Below are positions 49,323-63,067 of a DNA stretch of 64,000 nucleotides, piece by piece. The DNA comes from Lepiota brunneoincarnata (taxonomy: Eukaryota > Basidiomycota > Agaricomycetes > Agaricales > Agaricaceae), in NCBI GenBank assembly GCA_023014365.1, contig JAEBUN010000003.1, positions 1,302,001-1,366,000 of the forward strand, in the 5' to 3' direction. The notes under the pieces were generated by a model. The model was not told the DNA's origin, ran no database searches, and saw only the letters and a list, made by a program, of their open reading frames with translations. Each line of letters begins with the position of its first letter. The first letter of the stretch is position 1. The translations under genes and the position numbers were made by a program.

Positions 49323-49850
49323 TGAGACTTGCCTATCATATTTAACGCTCCTTTGACCAACTTTCTTTTCACGAGTCTCGCCTTGAGTCCCAGACCACTT
49401 CGCTCCTTTGGCCCGCCCTTCCCCTTTCCTCATCTTCGCTTCTCCTCATATCTGTACTTTATCCCCCCACGCTTCTGATATATATAGTATGACATGGACG
49501 ATTTTTATTTGCGGCACTCATTATACCCTTGCATGGAAATGCACAGATGAAATCTTTTTGTATCAACTGCTAACTTTTGGATTGCCTGCGAAAGGAAGAT
49601 AACAGTATCTTCCTATTTTTTAGGACTTTTGGTTTGTTTCCAGATATCGGTAATTTGCCGACCGCAAGTACAATGATGATGCTTTTTTTTGGTTCCGAGT
49701 GCTCTCGTGTACACTTGAGTTTAAGCACAGTGAGAGCACGTGATTGAACCCTGAATTAGGGTTACCAACGATGACTGCCACTCTTCCTGCCGGGTATCAT
49801 TCAGCGCTCTCTTTGAGTTCTGAGGAACGTCTTGGAAGCTGTCGACCACG
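49323..49850. other. Intergenic region of about 530 bp
   Basis: Pyrimidine-rich 3' flank of the RhoGAP gene and promoter of the symplekin gene; no gene seen. Confidence 0.45.
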
Positions 49851-52800
49851 ATGGCAACCACCCTGGTCGATCCTCTCCAGCTACTTCAGGCTGCGCTGAC
49901 AGCCCCAGAGAATACAAAAGAACAAGCTGACTTGCTTGCCGCGCTTCGTGAAACGCTTGAACATCATCCCGCACCCATTCCCATTCTCGTCCACACTCTC
50001 ATCGGCAAAGTCGTAAATGCGGAAGACTCATTACTGAAAAGATGGGTGCTCGACTTGCTACACTTCGCTCTCGGGCGTTCCATGTTGTCTATTGACCAAC
50101 GCACTCAGAGTTCGTCGCCATTAGTCTCTTCTCATCGTGTTGGTAAATCAATCTTATTCAATTTTGACAGTGGCCCTACAACTTTTGGATCCATTGGCAC
50201 AACTACTCAGTGACTCTCACATCCACATTGTGAAAGTTGCCATACAGAGTCTGACCACTGTATATCCCCTCCTCTTCCGTCAACTGTGCGTAGCGCACGC
50301 CATTGCATCACGTCCCCCCCCACGCTGTTGAACTCACACGACCGTACCGTAGGTGCATAAATCGGAGTAACCCGGCCCCATGGCATACCCTAACCTCTTG
50401 CAAGAACCGCATACTCGACATGGTGTGGTCTTCGACGGTGAATGTTGGAGTAAAGCTGTCGGCGATGAAGTTTGTGCAGCGCGTGATCCTCGTCCAGACA
50501 CGCGGTGTCCAGGATCCTAGGGTAGTTATCTACAAGTCATCTCTAGCAATAGAGACCTGTATCCCTGAAAAATTTGTGCAATTTACAGCTTCAGAAACCC
50601 AACGACCCGAATATCTCGTTCTGCCCCGTTGACCACCCATTCATACCTGCCGCGAAACTTGAAGCTGAGGGACAAAAGCTGTTGGAAGCATTGCTTGGGA
50701 TGCTATATTCGAGCCAGTGAGTTAACTAGCATTGTGCTATCTTGACTCAACGTTGACTGTTGGATAGGGATGCAGATTTACTCTCTGCGATGCTCAACAG
50801 TTGGGCTATTCTCGTGAAGCAAAGACCGAGCACCCTGCAGACTTTGATACCTGCACTGAAGCAATGGACACCAGCAGCTCTGGAAACCCTCCCCGCGTCG
50901 AGCGTTAGGAGTGTTGAGAAAGCTGTTCGGATTCTCCTTGTCCATATCAATCGGTGGGTCTGCTGTCTGCTATTGAAAAGCTCGTGTCTGACGCCCGTTC
51001 TAGTAACTACATTCCGAGCAATAATCCACTAAACATGCAGATCAACGAGGCACTTGGCTATTCAGGCCGCACGTATGGAGGAGGCAGCCCGGGAAGAGAA
51101 GCGACGGAAAGCAGGACAACAAGCAAGCACCGCTGACGCGCGAAAAAGGTCTGCATCTGTTCCAGCAGAGCAACAGACCGATCCAAAACGACCAAAGCTC
51201 GAGCCCGAGACATCAGCTGCGCCTGCAGACATTGCCTCTACTCTTGCCGCATTCGACTTCACGTCTCTCCCCGTGTCCTTAATTACTGATCTTATTATAG
51301 CTAATCTCGAGTCCTTCACTGAGCCCGCTCTGGAGGCCCTAGTGCAAGGATACCGACAAAAACGTGGGCTCACTACAGCGTCCTCTACTGTTTCTACGAT
51401 CGGGCCTGCCCTGGTTGCACCCACCGCGGTTCCAGCTTCTTTACTCCCTCCAAATATACCTACTGGTCCGCGGAAAGCAGTTTGCGCAACTTGTAGCAGA
51501 ACGATCCTCAACACCCCCTTCACCGTCAACACCGCCAGTCGCAATTAAAGCGGAAGAGCCTGTCGATCCACTTCAGATGGATATTGACCAGGATGAACTT
51601 GAGTTTGAGCCAGAAACCCTGAACGCTCAGGTGTGTAACCCAAGCCATCAGAATATATGCATCATGAACCTAAGTTGTTTAAAATTTAGCTTTCGGGCGG
51701 TGAAGCCGTTGTGGAGGAGGGACAGCCTGCTGTGGATTCCCGGTTTGATAGTCTACAATCTATCGAATTCAAGTTGCCACAACCTCAAGAACTATCGGAG
51801 GAAGGCCGCATAGAGCTGATTACCAGTTCAGTCGCGCGAATATGGACGGGGGCGGATGAACTTCCTGTGGATTCAGTGCAAGCTGGAGGTACTTCTGCAA
51901 GCGAAGTGTGGATGTTATTATTAGTGCGGATGATCACACGCGTTGCGCAACCGTTAGTGGAAGAAAATCTGGGTGACTTACAGGATAATACAGAGCAAGT
52001 TGTACACAACTTTTATGCGCGCCAGGATCAGTTACGGCAGAAGCTTTGCGATTATATTATGGATGATTTTCCTTCAAGGTTTGTGTTTTATTTATTTAAA
52101 TTTTTCACTTGAACATCTTATCTGAGTCGGCTGGTTTAGAGTGCGACTCGCGACGACATGGATGAATGAGGAGTGGTATAATGATCAGACACGATTGGAA
52201 GAAGATGAAAACTGGGTGAGATTGGGTGCTTCCTTCGCTGCATCTCATGTTGTTGACTTTTCCTCAGCGGCCAAACTATGATATTTGGCTGAACCAAGTT
52301 GTGGCGTCATATCAGACTCTTTTGGATGGGAGGGACCGGACATTTTCAAGATTTTTGTTGGATCTTCCTGCTGTTCCTCCCGATGTTCTTGGATTGTTAC
52401 GGGAGCTATGTGTCGACGACTCAAGGTATCATCGACACTCAGTTTATATTGTGACTTACTGATGGAACATTCTCTCATCCAGTGATAAAGTCACCACTGG
52501 ATTTATCACTTTGCGAGGCCTTGTATTGCAACGACCATCGCTCAGGACAGAGGCCCTAAATATTTTGCTTGAGCTTACAACCCACCCCGGTAAGTCTCAG
52601 GCATTACTACCGGCGATGGACATACATATCAACATTAACGAATATCAGATAAAAAGACGAGAGCGGCGGCCATCAATGTTGTTAAGGCTTGGGTACCCCA
52701 CATACAATCTATGGACTCGATGATTCGCGAATTCGCGTTGCAAATGCTGCGTAAACTTCAGTTCAAACCTTCGGGTCCCCGCGCCAAGCCGCGACAGCGA

Positions 52801-54317
52801 CAGGAGCAGGATCAAGAAAGAGACGTGGTTATGGAGGACGCAAGCGCCCTATCAGAAAATGGCGTCCATGCGGGGGATGGGGTCGAGCAAAAATTACCGA
52901 CCACCCTCAACAATGGTAAAATCGTCGAAGATGGACAAGATGAGGCGATGGAAGATGGGCAGCTCCCTTATGAAGATCTAGTCCATACGCCATATCTACC
53001 GGAGCGCATTGAGCTACCCGCCCGAAAGTCTCAGGTTCTACAACATGTCGAGTTGTTGTTTGCCCTATGTGTTAAAGTTCCTGAATTTCTGGAAGAGTGA
53101 GATCTCCCGAGTGTCGCTCACGTCGCCATCTGACTAGTTTCCTAGATTATTCCATGCCTATGGCCAAATGGATGTTACAGTGCAGGAAGCCATCCAAGAC
53201 CTCATAACCGCATTAATCAAGTCGCTTGGGTCAAACAATGGGAAGTTGTTGACCCTAATGCGTCAATTCCCATCCGGCGCCGAATCACTTGCTCTACGGG
53301 TCTTGACTATCTTCACCGAAAATGGACGAGCGAGCAATACACTCGTTGCACTGGTCAAGGGACTGATCAACGAACGAGACCTCGATGCTCGCTTCCTTAT
53401 CCCAATCATCGCTGAGATGGACAGGGTACGTATTTTGGTCCTAGGCTAGAGTAAAATTGATTACCTGATTTCGATCCTTTATGCAGGCGGATATTATCCG
53501 GCATTTACCTCGAATAGTGTCTATCTTAAACGGACAACCTGAAAACAAAAAGATTGTGCGGAATGTGTTCAGTTCGATCGTTGCTGTTCCTCCCTCGACA
53601 TTCGGGAGTGTCAGTTCGAATTTGCCGCGTGTGCGGCACAGCGAACTACTCCCGCCGGATCGGTTGATGGTGTTGTTACACCAATGCGAGAAGGAGATCG
53701 GGTTGAAGAGTGCGATGGAAGGTACGTTTGTTATACAGATGTTGAGACGAAGGTGACCAATGCACTCCTTAGCGATAAGCATTTGTTTCTCGATGACGGA
53801 TATTTTCCGCTCCGAGGTGCTCGGTGCCGTCATGCAGCAGCTGGTGGATGAAGCAGTGCTTCCCACCTTGTTCTTGCGTACAGTAGGACAACCAGTTCCT
53901 GAGTCAAAGGACAGCGAAATTGATTATTATTCTTTCTCTTCTTAGGTGATCCAAGCTGTGACAACGTACAAGGCCCTAGTCGGATTCGTTTCAACCACAT
54001 TGCTTTCACGACTTATTACCAAGAAAATTTGGACGAATCCTCCGTTGTGGGAAGGCTTTATTCGCTGCGCAAAAGCTACTGCGCCGTCAAGTTTCAATGC
54101 CCTTCTACAGTTACCGAAGGATCAGCTGCGCGAACTAGTTGATAAGCAGCCGAGCCTGAAAACCTCGCTCCGAGACTACGTAACAAAGAGAGCGCCGAAC
54201 AAGGCACGCCTGACTGGCCTTTTGGATATTTTTGGAGAAGTGGAGGATGGTACTGGGTCTGCCCCCACCCCAGCACAGTCGGACGGTTCTCGGGCAGGAT
54301 CCCCTGTTCCTCTTTAA
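49851..54317 (+). CDS. PTA1: Symplekin / Pta1, scaffold of the mRNA 3'-end cleavage and polyadenylation machinery
   Basis: ATG 49851. A large helical HEAT-like protein in about twenty exons. The N-terminal half (LVDPLQLLQAALTAPENTKE; EDSLLKRWVLDLLHFALGRS; VGVKLSAMKFVQRVILVQTR) matches the Pta1/symplekin N-terminal domain. The middle holds a charged nuclear stretch (EEAAREEKRRKAGQQ; DPKRPKLEPE). The C-terminal domain is well conserved: VTTYKALVGFVSTTLLSRLI, WTNPPLWEGFIRCAKATAPS, LQLPKDQLRELVDKQPSLK. An acidic internal segment (EDGQDEAMEDGQLPYEDL) lies between the halves. It stops at 54317 after a short Gly/Ser tail. Known role: platform for CPSF/CPF and CstF. Confidence 0.85.
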
Positions 54318-54731
54318 GCTATTCGTTCATGGGTTACTGCCATTACAGCCTTTGATTATTTGTAGTACATTTAGATATAGGACTAGTTGTTGAGAATATG
54401 AGCATTGTAATTGTAAAACCAAACAGGTTCCGGGCCGAGGATGCCAGGGATGATAAGCACAATTTTTGCCGGAGATCTGACAGAATTCGTCCGATGACGG
54501 TGTGGTCTGGCGGTACATTCATCGCGCCATTTTATCCTTCCTTCCACCTTGGTCTTGCGAAAATCACAGCCTCAGGTGCTGCACAGGTCGCGCGACTCGG
54601 AGCCCAATAGCTGTTGACCGCCAGACCAGTCACGTTCACTACATACATTGATACGCGCTGTTTCGAGCCTGTACCCACACCTATCTCACTCGGAACTTGC
54701 TGTTCAGAGAACCAACAGCACACACCAAGCC
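54318..54731. other. Intergenic region of about 410 bp
   Basis: 3' flank of the symplekin gene and promoter of the MAP kinase gene. No gene recognised. Confidence 0.4.
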
Positions 54732-57528
<2,797 letters not shown>

Positions 57529-57676
57529 ATCTATACGACTTAGATGCATATAATAATATTATCTAGGGTGGTTAGGTCGCAAAACTGTAACAAGTATAAT
57601 GGATACGTTGATAGACTAGGCAAACATCGAATGGCAGGTGGCTCCAAGTGGCAGAAATGAGTGATTAAAAGAAGGA

Positions 57677-58812
57677 TCAATCACCGAGAATGTCCCTGAT
57701 TCCTGCGGAAATGGTGAGACTTGGAGGAGTTGGACGAGAAGTGTGGATACTTACTATCGATAATGTCAAGATAGGCTGTCGTCGCAGGGCTCTCCGGGTA
57801 CTCGTCCAGAAAACTGACACCATAGTCCGCACTCTTGCCAATGCGAGGATCGAGAGGAATGGCACCAAGGAAGGCGATCCCCGTTTGCTCTGCTAACCGC
57901 CTCCCACCACCGGTACTTGGCTTGAATATTTGGGACTCTGTTTTGCAGTTCGGACATACGAATCCTGACATATTCTCCACGAGGCCAATGATCCGAATGC
58001 CAACTTTCCTGCAAAAATCAATCTCCCGCCTTACGTCCTGAAGCGCGACTTCTTGCGGTGTAGTAATCAACACGGCCCCATCGATCCCGCTTTCCTTCAG
58101 GTATTGTACTATACTCAGGTGCTCGTCAGATGTGCCAGGTGGCGTGTCGACAATCAGGTAATCCAAGTCGCCCCAGTCAACGTCTTTGAGGAACTGAGAT
58201 ATTAGGCCGTTTTTCTTGGGGCCCCTCCATATGACGGCATCCTTGGATGTAGGGAGCATAAACCCGACGGACATGACGCCGAGGTTGTCTTGGACGTAAA
58301 CTGGTGACCAGCCAGAGGAGGATGAGTGAACTTGTTCGGATGCGATTCCAAGGATGGTGGGTATGGATGGACCGCAGATATCGACATCCATTATTCCAGT
58401 CTATCAGCTCAATTAGGGACACGAAACGATGGAAATCGTTGTTAGGGCTCACCTGAACGTCCTCGTCCACTGCAAAGGCCCATCCTAGTTGTGCCGCGAA
58501 TGTTGATTTGCCGACACCACCTTTGCCTGACAGGACAAGAATTTTACGTTTCACGTTGAACATGCGTTCCCGGATCAGTGGAAGCGAGGGATCAGGCAGC
58601 TTGGTTGCTCCTGAAGCACAGATTTCCTGGTTGGTGCATCCTGCACAGGCTTCCGACTTGCCTGCGAGCTCGGACTGAGTGCCCTACGATTTGGCGTGAG
58701 ATTATTGCTTGCGGGCTGCATGGAGGTAAAAACATACAGGGCAGTGCTCTGGTGCATTTGCGGGAACAGATAGAGGATCTGGAACGCTATGAGGAGCTTG
58801 GATGGCAATCAT
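57677..58812 (-). CDS. NBP35: Cytosolic Fe-S cluster assembly P-loop ATPase Nbp35
   Basis: Scaffold for cytosolic and nuclear iron-sulphur proteins, paired with Cfd1. The N-terminal cluster site is EHC-x(n)[18 protein letters not shown], the extra cysteine arm that separates Nbp35 from Cfd1. The P-loop is [20 protein letters not shown]. After an intron: [73 protein letters not shown] and [16 protein letters not shown] with the cluster-binding CPxC. A terminal intron (GTAAGTATCC...TTCCGCAG) gives LDIIDRIRDILGD and TGA at 57677. Start ATG 58812. No frame break. The neighbouring F-box gene on the same strand ends only 43 bp upstream. Confidence 0.9.
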
Positions 58813-58855
58813 GGAGGTAGGAAAGCAAGTGATGAATAGTCATGATATATATTAT

Positions 58856-59947
58856 CTAATCTCTAATAATACCACGCGCACCCTCTTCCCAACAACCCTC
58901 ACCTCCAGCAACCCGATCCAACCACTGCCCTTGCCCTTCAAGGTAGCCGTGTGCAGTCGAGAATGGCCACATCCATGGCGATTCCTTGAGCAGCACAACC
59001 CTCGGATCTTCACTCGCAAACTTTTCCAGTCCACGGATGGCAATATATCGCATAATATAGCTGGTGCCACAGCCCCCTCCGGACAGAATCGGCCCAGGAT
59101 GCAACAAGATGCGCTCCAAAGTCTCTGGAAACTGTGAACACCCGTTGCACTCTCTGCTACTCTCTTCATGACTGCTATGCCCTGGACCAGTCCCTTCCTC
59201 TTCTCTGTCTCGAATACCCGACGGCTTGGGCAACACCAGCTGTCGCAAAAACGGTTTGCTCGACTCGATATACCCATCCGCACATTGGATGCGCAGGTGT
59301 GTCAAATAGGGCGCATAGTGCTTTATAGCCTGATACGTGCGGTCATTCACGCATGTAAAGACGTCCGTCAGATAAAGCCGGCGGAGGGAAGGTGTGGGCG
59401 GGTACAACGTATCATGGCAGAACTCGTCGTTGCAGTCCTCGTGATCATGAAACGGCCCCTGTATCGCTAATTCCACCAGGGATGGGAACACGATTGGAAA
59501 GAAGGTGCCGTCTCGGTAGAAGCCCATGACGACATGCAGGATTTCGAGCGAGGGTGCTACGGCTTCGAAAATGCGGTACACGTTGTTTATGACCTCATGT
59601 ATTGTGCTGGGCTGAAATTTGTCGTCGTGAAGGGTTGGAGGAGGCGGAACCGGGCCTTGGAAGAGGGGTCCATTCTGGATATAATCCAGGACACTCTTCT
59701 CAGGCCTGAATGTTGATATGAAGAGGTGTTTGACGCGTCGACATTCGTGGTCGGCATCCAGGAGTTGCGCAAAGCTGGATATTGCGGTCCCCCCGACGAG
59801 CGCAACCGAACGATATTGGTAGGGTTTGGATACTGCATAGACGTATCTAGAGACGAGGGCTAATGAGCGGCCCGTTTGGCCACCGTCGTTGCAGCATAAT
59901 TCGAAGATTTTGCCCCAAATTTCTGTGGGGACTCCGAGCGCAGCCAT
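58856..59947 (-). CDS. F-box-like protein
   Basis: A single uninterrupted frame of 363 residues (ATG 59947). It starts with VPTEIWGKIFELCCNDGGQT, the usual basidiomycete F-box/F-box-like start, then GRSLALVSRYVYAVSKPYQY and RSVALVGG. The rest is Leu-rich and lacks recognisable LRR or WD40 repeats: LEILHVVMGFYRDG, SLVELAIQGPFHDHEDC, SLRRLYLTDVFTC, YLTHLRIQCADGY. Such proteins form a large expanded family in agaricomycetes and are presumed SCF substrate adaptors. The target is unknown. It lies head-to-tail with NBP35. Confidence 0.75.
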   Translation of the reverse strand: MAALGVPTEIWGKIFELCCNDGGQTGRSLALVSRYVYAVSKPYQYRSVALVGGTAISSFAQLLDADHECRRVKHLFISTFRPEKSVLDYIQNGPLFQGPVPPPPTLHDDKFQPSTIHEVINNVYRIFEAVAPSLEILHVVMGFYRDGTFFPIVFPSLVELAIQGPFHDHEDCNDEFCHDTLYPPTPSLRRLYLTDVFTCVNDRTYQAIKHYAPYLTHLRIQCADGYIESSKPFLRQLVLPKPSGIRDREEEGTGPGHSSHEESSRECNGCSQFPETLERILLHPGPILSGGGCGTSYIMRYIAIRGLEKFASEDPRVVLLKESPWMWPFSTAHGYLEGQGQWLDRVAGGEGCWEEGARGIIRD

Positions 59948-60262
59948 GGTCGAGAGTCAGTAAGGGAACGCCAGCAACGTGTGGGACATTGCTGAAAATC
60001 AGGGCCGTCATCAATGGAAATGGTTGACGAATTTGCCCAGGCTAACGAACGAGGCGATGACATAAAAAATAGGGCGGCTGGCGCATTAAATCGTACAAGA
60101 AACGAGGTGAAGCACACTAACTTTCTCACAGAGGAAACATGAAATCATAAGCATAGTTATGCATGATACTGCTTTTGTAGCGCGAACAAGTGCAAACAGG
60201 GACGGCAATAGTCACAATAGCTGAAATGTACACAACCCTATCCTTCCCGAAGTACAGGCCCT
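59948..60262. other. Intergenic region of about 315 bp
   Basis: Promoter of the F-box gene and 3' flank of RPS15. No gene seen. Confidence 0.4.
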
Positions 60263-61300
60263 TTACTTGAGGGGGATGCTAAAATGACAGCGGGTGTTAG
60301 ACTCTGGCAGTGAAGGCGACTAAAAATATAAGCGCGTACAATCGAGATGCTAAAAAGGTGATGGGGAACATGAGGGTCCAACTTGTTTGATGCAGGGAAC
60401 ATATACTTACAGTGTGTGGCACCGATCTAGGTGAGCAAGCATATCAACACGAGGAGAATGAGTGGTCATTAGGGAACTACGTACACCGGGGCGACCGTGC
60501 TTAACGGGTCTGTATGAACATGAGAACTCGCCGAGGTAGTGGCCAGTCATCTCAGGCTTGATTTCAACAGAGTTGAAAACCTTCGGTTCCGAATGTCAGT
60601 AGGTTGAAATTCCTCAGGGTTAAGAAGTGGAGGACACAGAGGAAAGGCAGGTGGACGGATCGAGCATTCATCTGGTGGTGGGGTCACCAGCAGAGGGAGA
60701 TTCAATCTCTCGGCAAGCCCAGTGTGGTCCAGCGCCGCAAACACGTGTGCTCAACTTCCCTGTCTTCCTGCCTTGCATACACGCAGTTGCAACAGCTCAC
60801 CTTGCCGTTATAAATGCCGACAATACTGCCAATCATCTCGGGGACGATGATCATATCACGGAGGTGGGTCTTAACAACAGTGGGCTTTTCGTTAGGGGGA
60901 GCCTCCTTCTTGGCCTTGCGGAGTTTCTTAATAAGGCCCATGGGTCTGCGCTTGAGACCGCGCTGGAACCGGCGACGAGCACGGGCGTGTACGAGCTAAC
61001 GGGTAAATCTTGAGCATTCGAATTGATAGACGCAGAAATGCAGGCATACTTCAACAAACTACCACAGAATCCTGATAAGCCACATATTTCCGGTATAAAA
61101 TAGTAAAAGAAAGGCTGCACCTCCTCATTGCTCAGATCCAAAAGCTTGTCCAGTTCTACACCACGATAAGAAAAGGTACGGAAGGTCCTCTTCTTCTTGA
61201 GCTCGGCAGCGACAAGGGGATCAGTAATATCAGCCTGTATTTCGACTTGTTAACGCTTCCTTATGTCCTGCATGTCAAAATGGCATAGTCTCCTCACCAT
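60263..61300 (-). CDS. RPS15: 40S ribosomal protein S15 (uS19), seven exons including tiny ones
   Basis: The coding exons add up to exactly 450 bases (149 residues plus stop) with canonical junctions. Exon 1 is the ATG alone (61298-61300). Exon 2 (61121-61234) encodes [20 protein letters not shown] and LLDLSNEE. Exon 3 (60801-60995) encodes [38 protein letters not shown] and [18 protein letters not shown]. Exon 4 (60485-60580) encodes [19 protein letters not shown] and PVKHGRPG. Then come exons of 16 nt (60411-60426, IGATH), 10 nt (60340-60349) and 16 nt (60263-60278), giving GATHSSRFIPLK. The C-terminal tail of uS19 reaches the decoding centre. Sequence matches the family throughout, with no frame break. 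Shares a 371-bp divergent promoter with RPP2. Confidence 0.95.
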
Positions 61301-61671
61301 TACGATGGTTTTGGTGTCTTGAACGAGGCGATGGGGGACTTGGGACTGACAAGGAGATGGGAGTAAGTTGTGGCTGATAGGAGCCTGCGAAAATATCACG
61401 TAATACTGTATAGTTCTACGATCCGGACAACACACGAGAGCCAGTTCGACCATCCAATAAAGCTCGCTGACGGTAGAATCCACAAGTCTTCCTCGGATTA
61501 AAAGGTGCGATCTAGAGAGCTGTATTACAAGAGTAAAAATTTCTGATTGATTTTTTGTAGCGATTTGTGGCTATCGTAACCTTGCGTTTCTTATAGTATT
61601 ACCACCGACTTTTTTTAAAAGTGGGTCATATTGCAAGTACTTGACGCGTTGGAAGTGACTTGGCCCCATAG
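61301..61671. promoter_or_regulatory. Shared divergent promoter of two ribosomal protein genes
   Basis: 371 bp between the RPS15 and RPP2 start codons, with a CCAATAAAG stretch near 61454 and T-rich tracts before the RPP2 ATG. Coordinated expression is inferred from the layout. Confidence 0.5.
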
Positions 61672-62181
61672 ATGCGCTACATCGCTGCTTACCTCCTTCT
61701 CCAAGCTGGCGGCAACAATAACCCCCGCGCCGCCGATATCAAGAAGGTCCTCGCCGCTGGTGGTATCGAGGTTGACGATGAACGCCTCGACACGTTCCTT
61801 TCCGAGGTTGAGGGCAAATCCGTTTCTGACGTATGTACACGACTTTCTGCTGGATTGGAACCCGACTCACAGGTGCTCGCTTGTTAGCTGATTGATGAGG
61901 GTACCAGCAAACTTGCTTCTGTGAGTGAGACCAATTTTTGCGACAGCATATCAGGCCTGGAGCATTGCATACTCAGGTTCCCTCTGGTGGCGGCGCATCC
62001 GTCGGTGGTGGTGCTCCTGCTGCGGCCGCTGGTGGTGGCGCCCCTGCCGCTGAAGAGAAGAAAGAGGAAAAGGCAGAGGAAAAGGTTCGTTGCGTCATAT
62101 TCCAACATCCGTCTCGGAAAGCTTACGGATTATGAGCAGGAGGAGTCCGACGACGACATGGGCTTCGGTTTGTTCGATTAA
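61672..62181 (+). CDS. RPP2: 60S acidic ribosomal stalk protein P2
   Basis: Four exons (61672-61830, 61888-61920, 61977-62084, 62140-62181) total 342 bases, 113 residues. MRYIAAYLLLQAGGNNNPRA and DIKKVLAAGGIEVDDERLDT form the dimerisation domain, with LIDEGTSKLAS following. The hinge is Gly/Ala-rich (VPSGGGASVGGGAPAAA). The last exon gives the universal stalk tail EESDDDMGFGLFD, which recruits translation factors. No frame break; length normal for P2 and MRYIAAYLLL distinguishes it from P1. Confidence 0.95.
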
Positions 62182-63067
62182 AGGGTTGGGCCTCACGATG
62201 GAAAATGTAGCGTCACGAGCCTATGCTGGTGCTCCCTGTTGATGAGAAGATTTCTATACGAATGTCATTCTGTTTCAGGGACCTGTGAGAATTATGATTG
62301 AGGGTCAGGATGGGCCGGTGAACCACGACGATCGAAGCACAATGAGGTTAATTGCATTGAGGCGATGGACGTGACCGAAAGGGGTAAGGGGGAGACAGGT
62401 ACATCGGAAGGGCCGGCACAAGCACTGGCCAGGGCGGCCCATCGATGAACTTTGCCTGCCAAATTGGGTACCGCCGGTCTTGCTGAGTGGCAGTGATACA
62501 CGTGCTGGCGTTCGGGACGCTCGCCGTCGTCCGTGTTTAATTGTCGTTGGCCTGCAATTGCATTTTCCACACACATTTCCTCTTGGCCCCTCTGCCCCCG
62601 CGTTTTTCGGCAATCCGTTGGACACTCGCATTGTTTTACCGACGGATTCCTTGAAAAAAAAAAAAGGGGGGGATTGGGATGTGGCCGGGAGTTTGTGCAC
62701 AGGGTGTGACATCGCTGGGTTGGAAGTGTGTGACGGGAACCACAGGATATCTCCAATACGCACACACACACACACAAATCTCTATGCGCCTAGCTGGTCC
62801 CCATTCGCACCTTCCTATCGCCGTGTGGAATTCCGACAGTGATAGGTGGGGCCCCTCATCCCGACGGGATGGAGGGTCTCGAGTGAATTCCCAAATGCAG
62901 GTAAACCCGGTGACGTTTACCATGCAGGTGACGGAAGGTCACACCCTGCTCATCGACACTGACACTCCTTCCTCCTTCGACACTTCCCCGGAGCGAACCT
63001 ACCTTTCCTCCCTGACCATCTCCTTTCCACTCCCCGGTCTCTTTTATATAACTCTGAATGCTTCCCC
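62182..63067. other. Intergenic region of about 890 bp with simple repeats
   Basis: Holds an A12G7 tract (about 62654-62673) and a CA dinucleotide run (about 62760-62777). No gene recognised; probably the promoter and 5' UTR of the transcription factor. Confidence 0.5.

Noticed and set aside
62654..62777. A12G7 tract and CA dinucleotide run as a regulatory element
   Set aside because: Ordinary simple repeats; nothing beyond low complexity supports a function.
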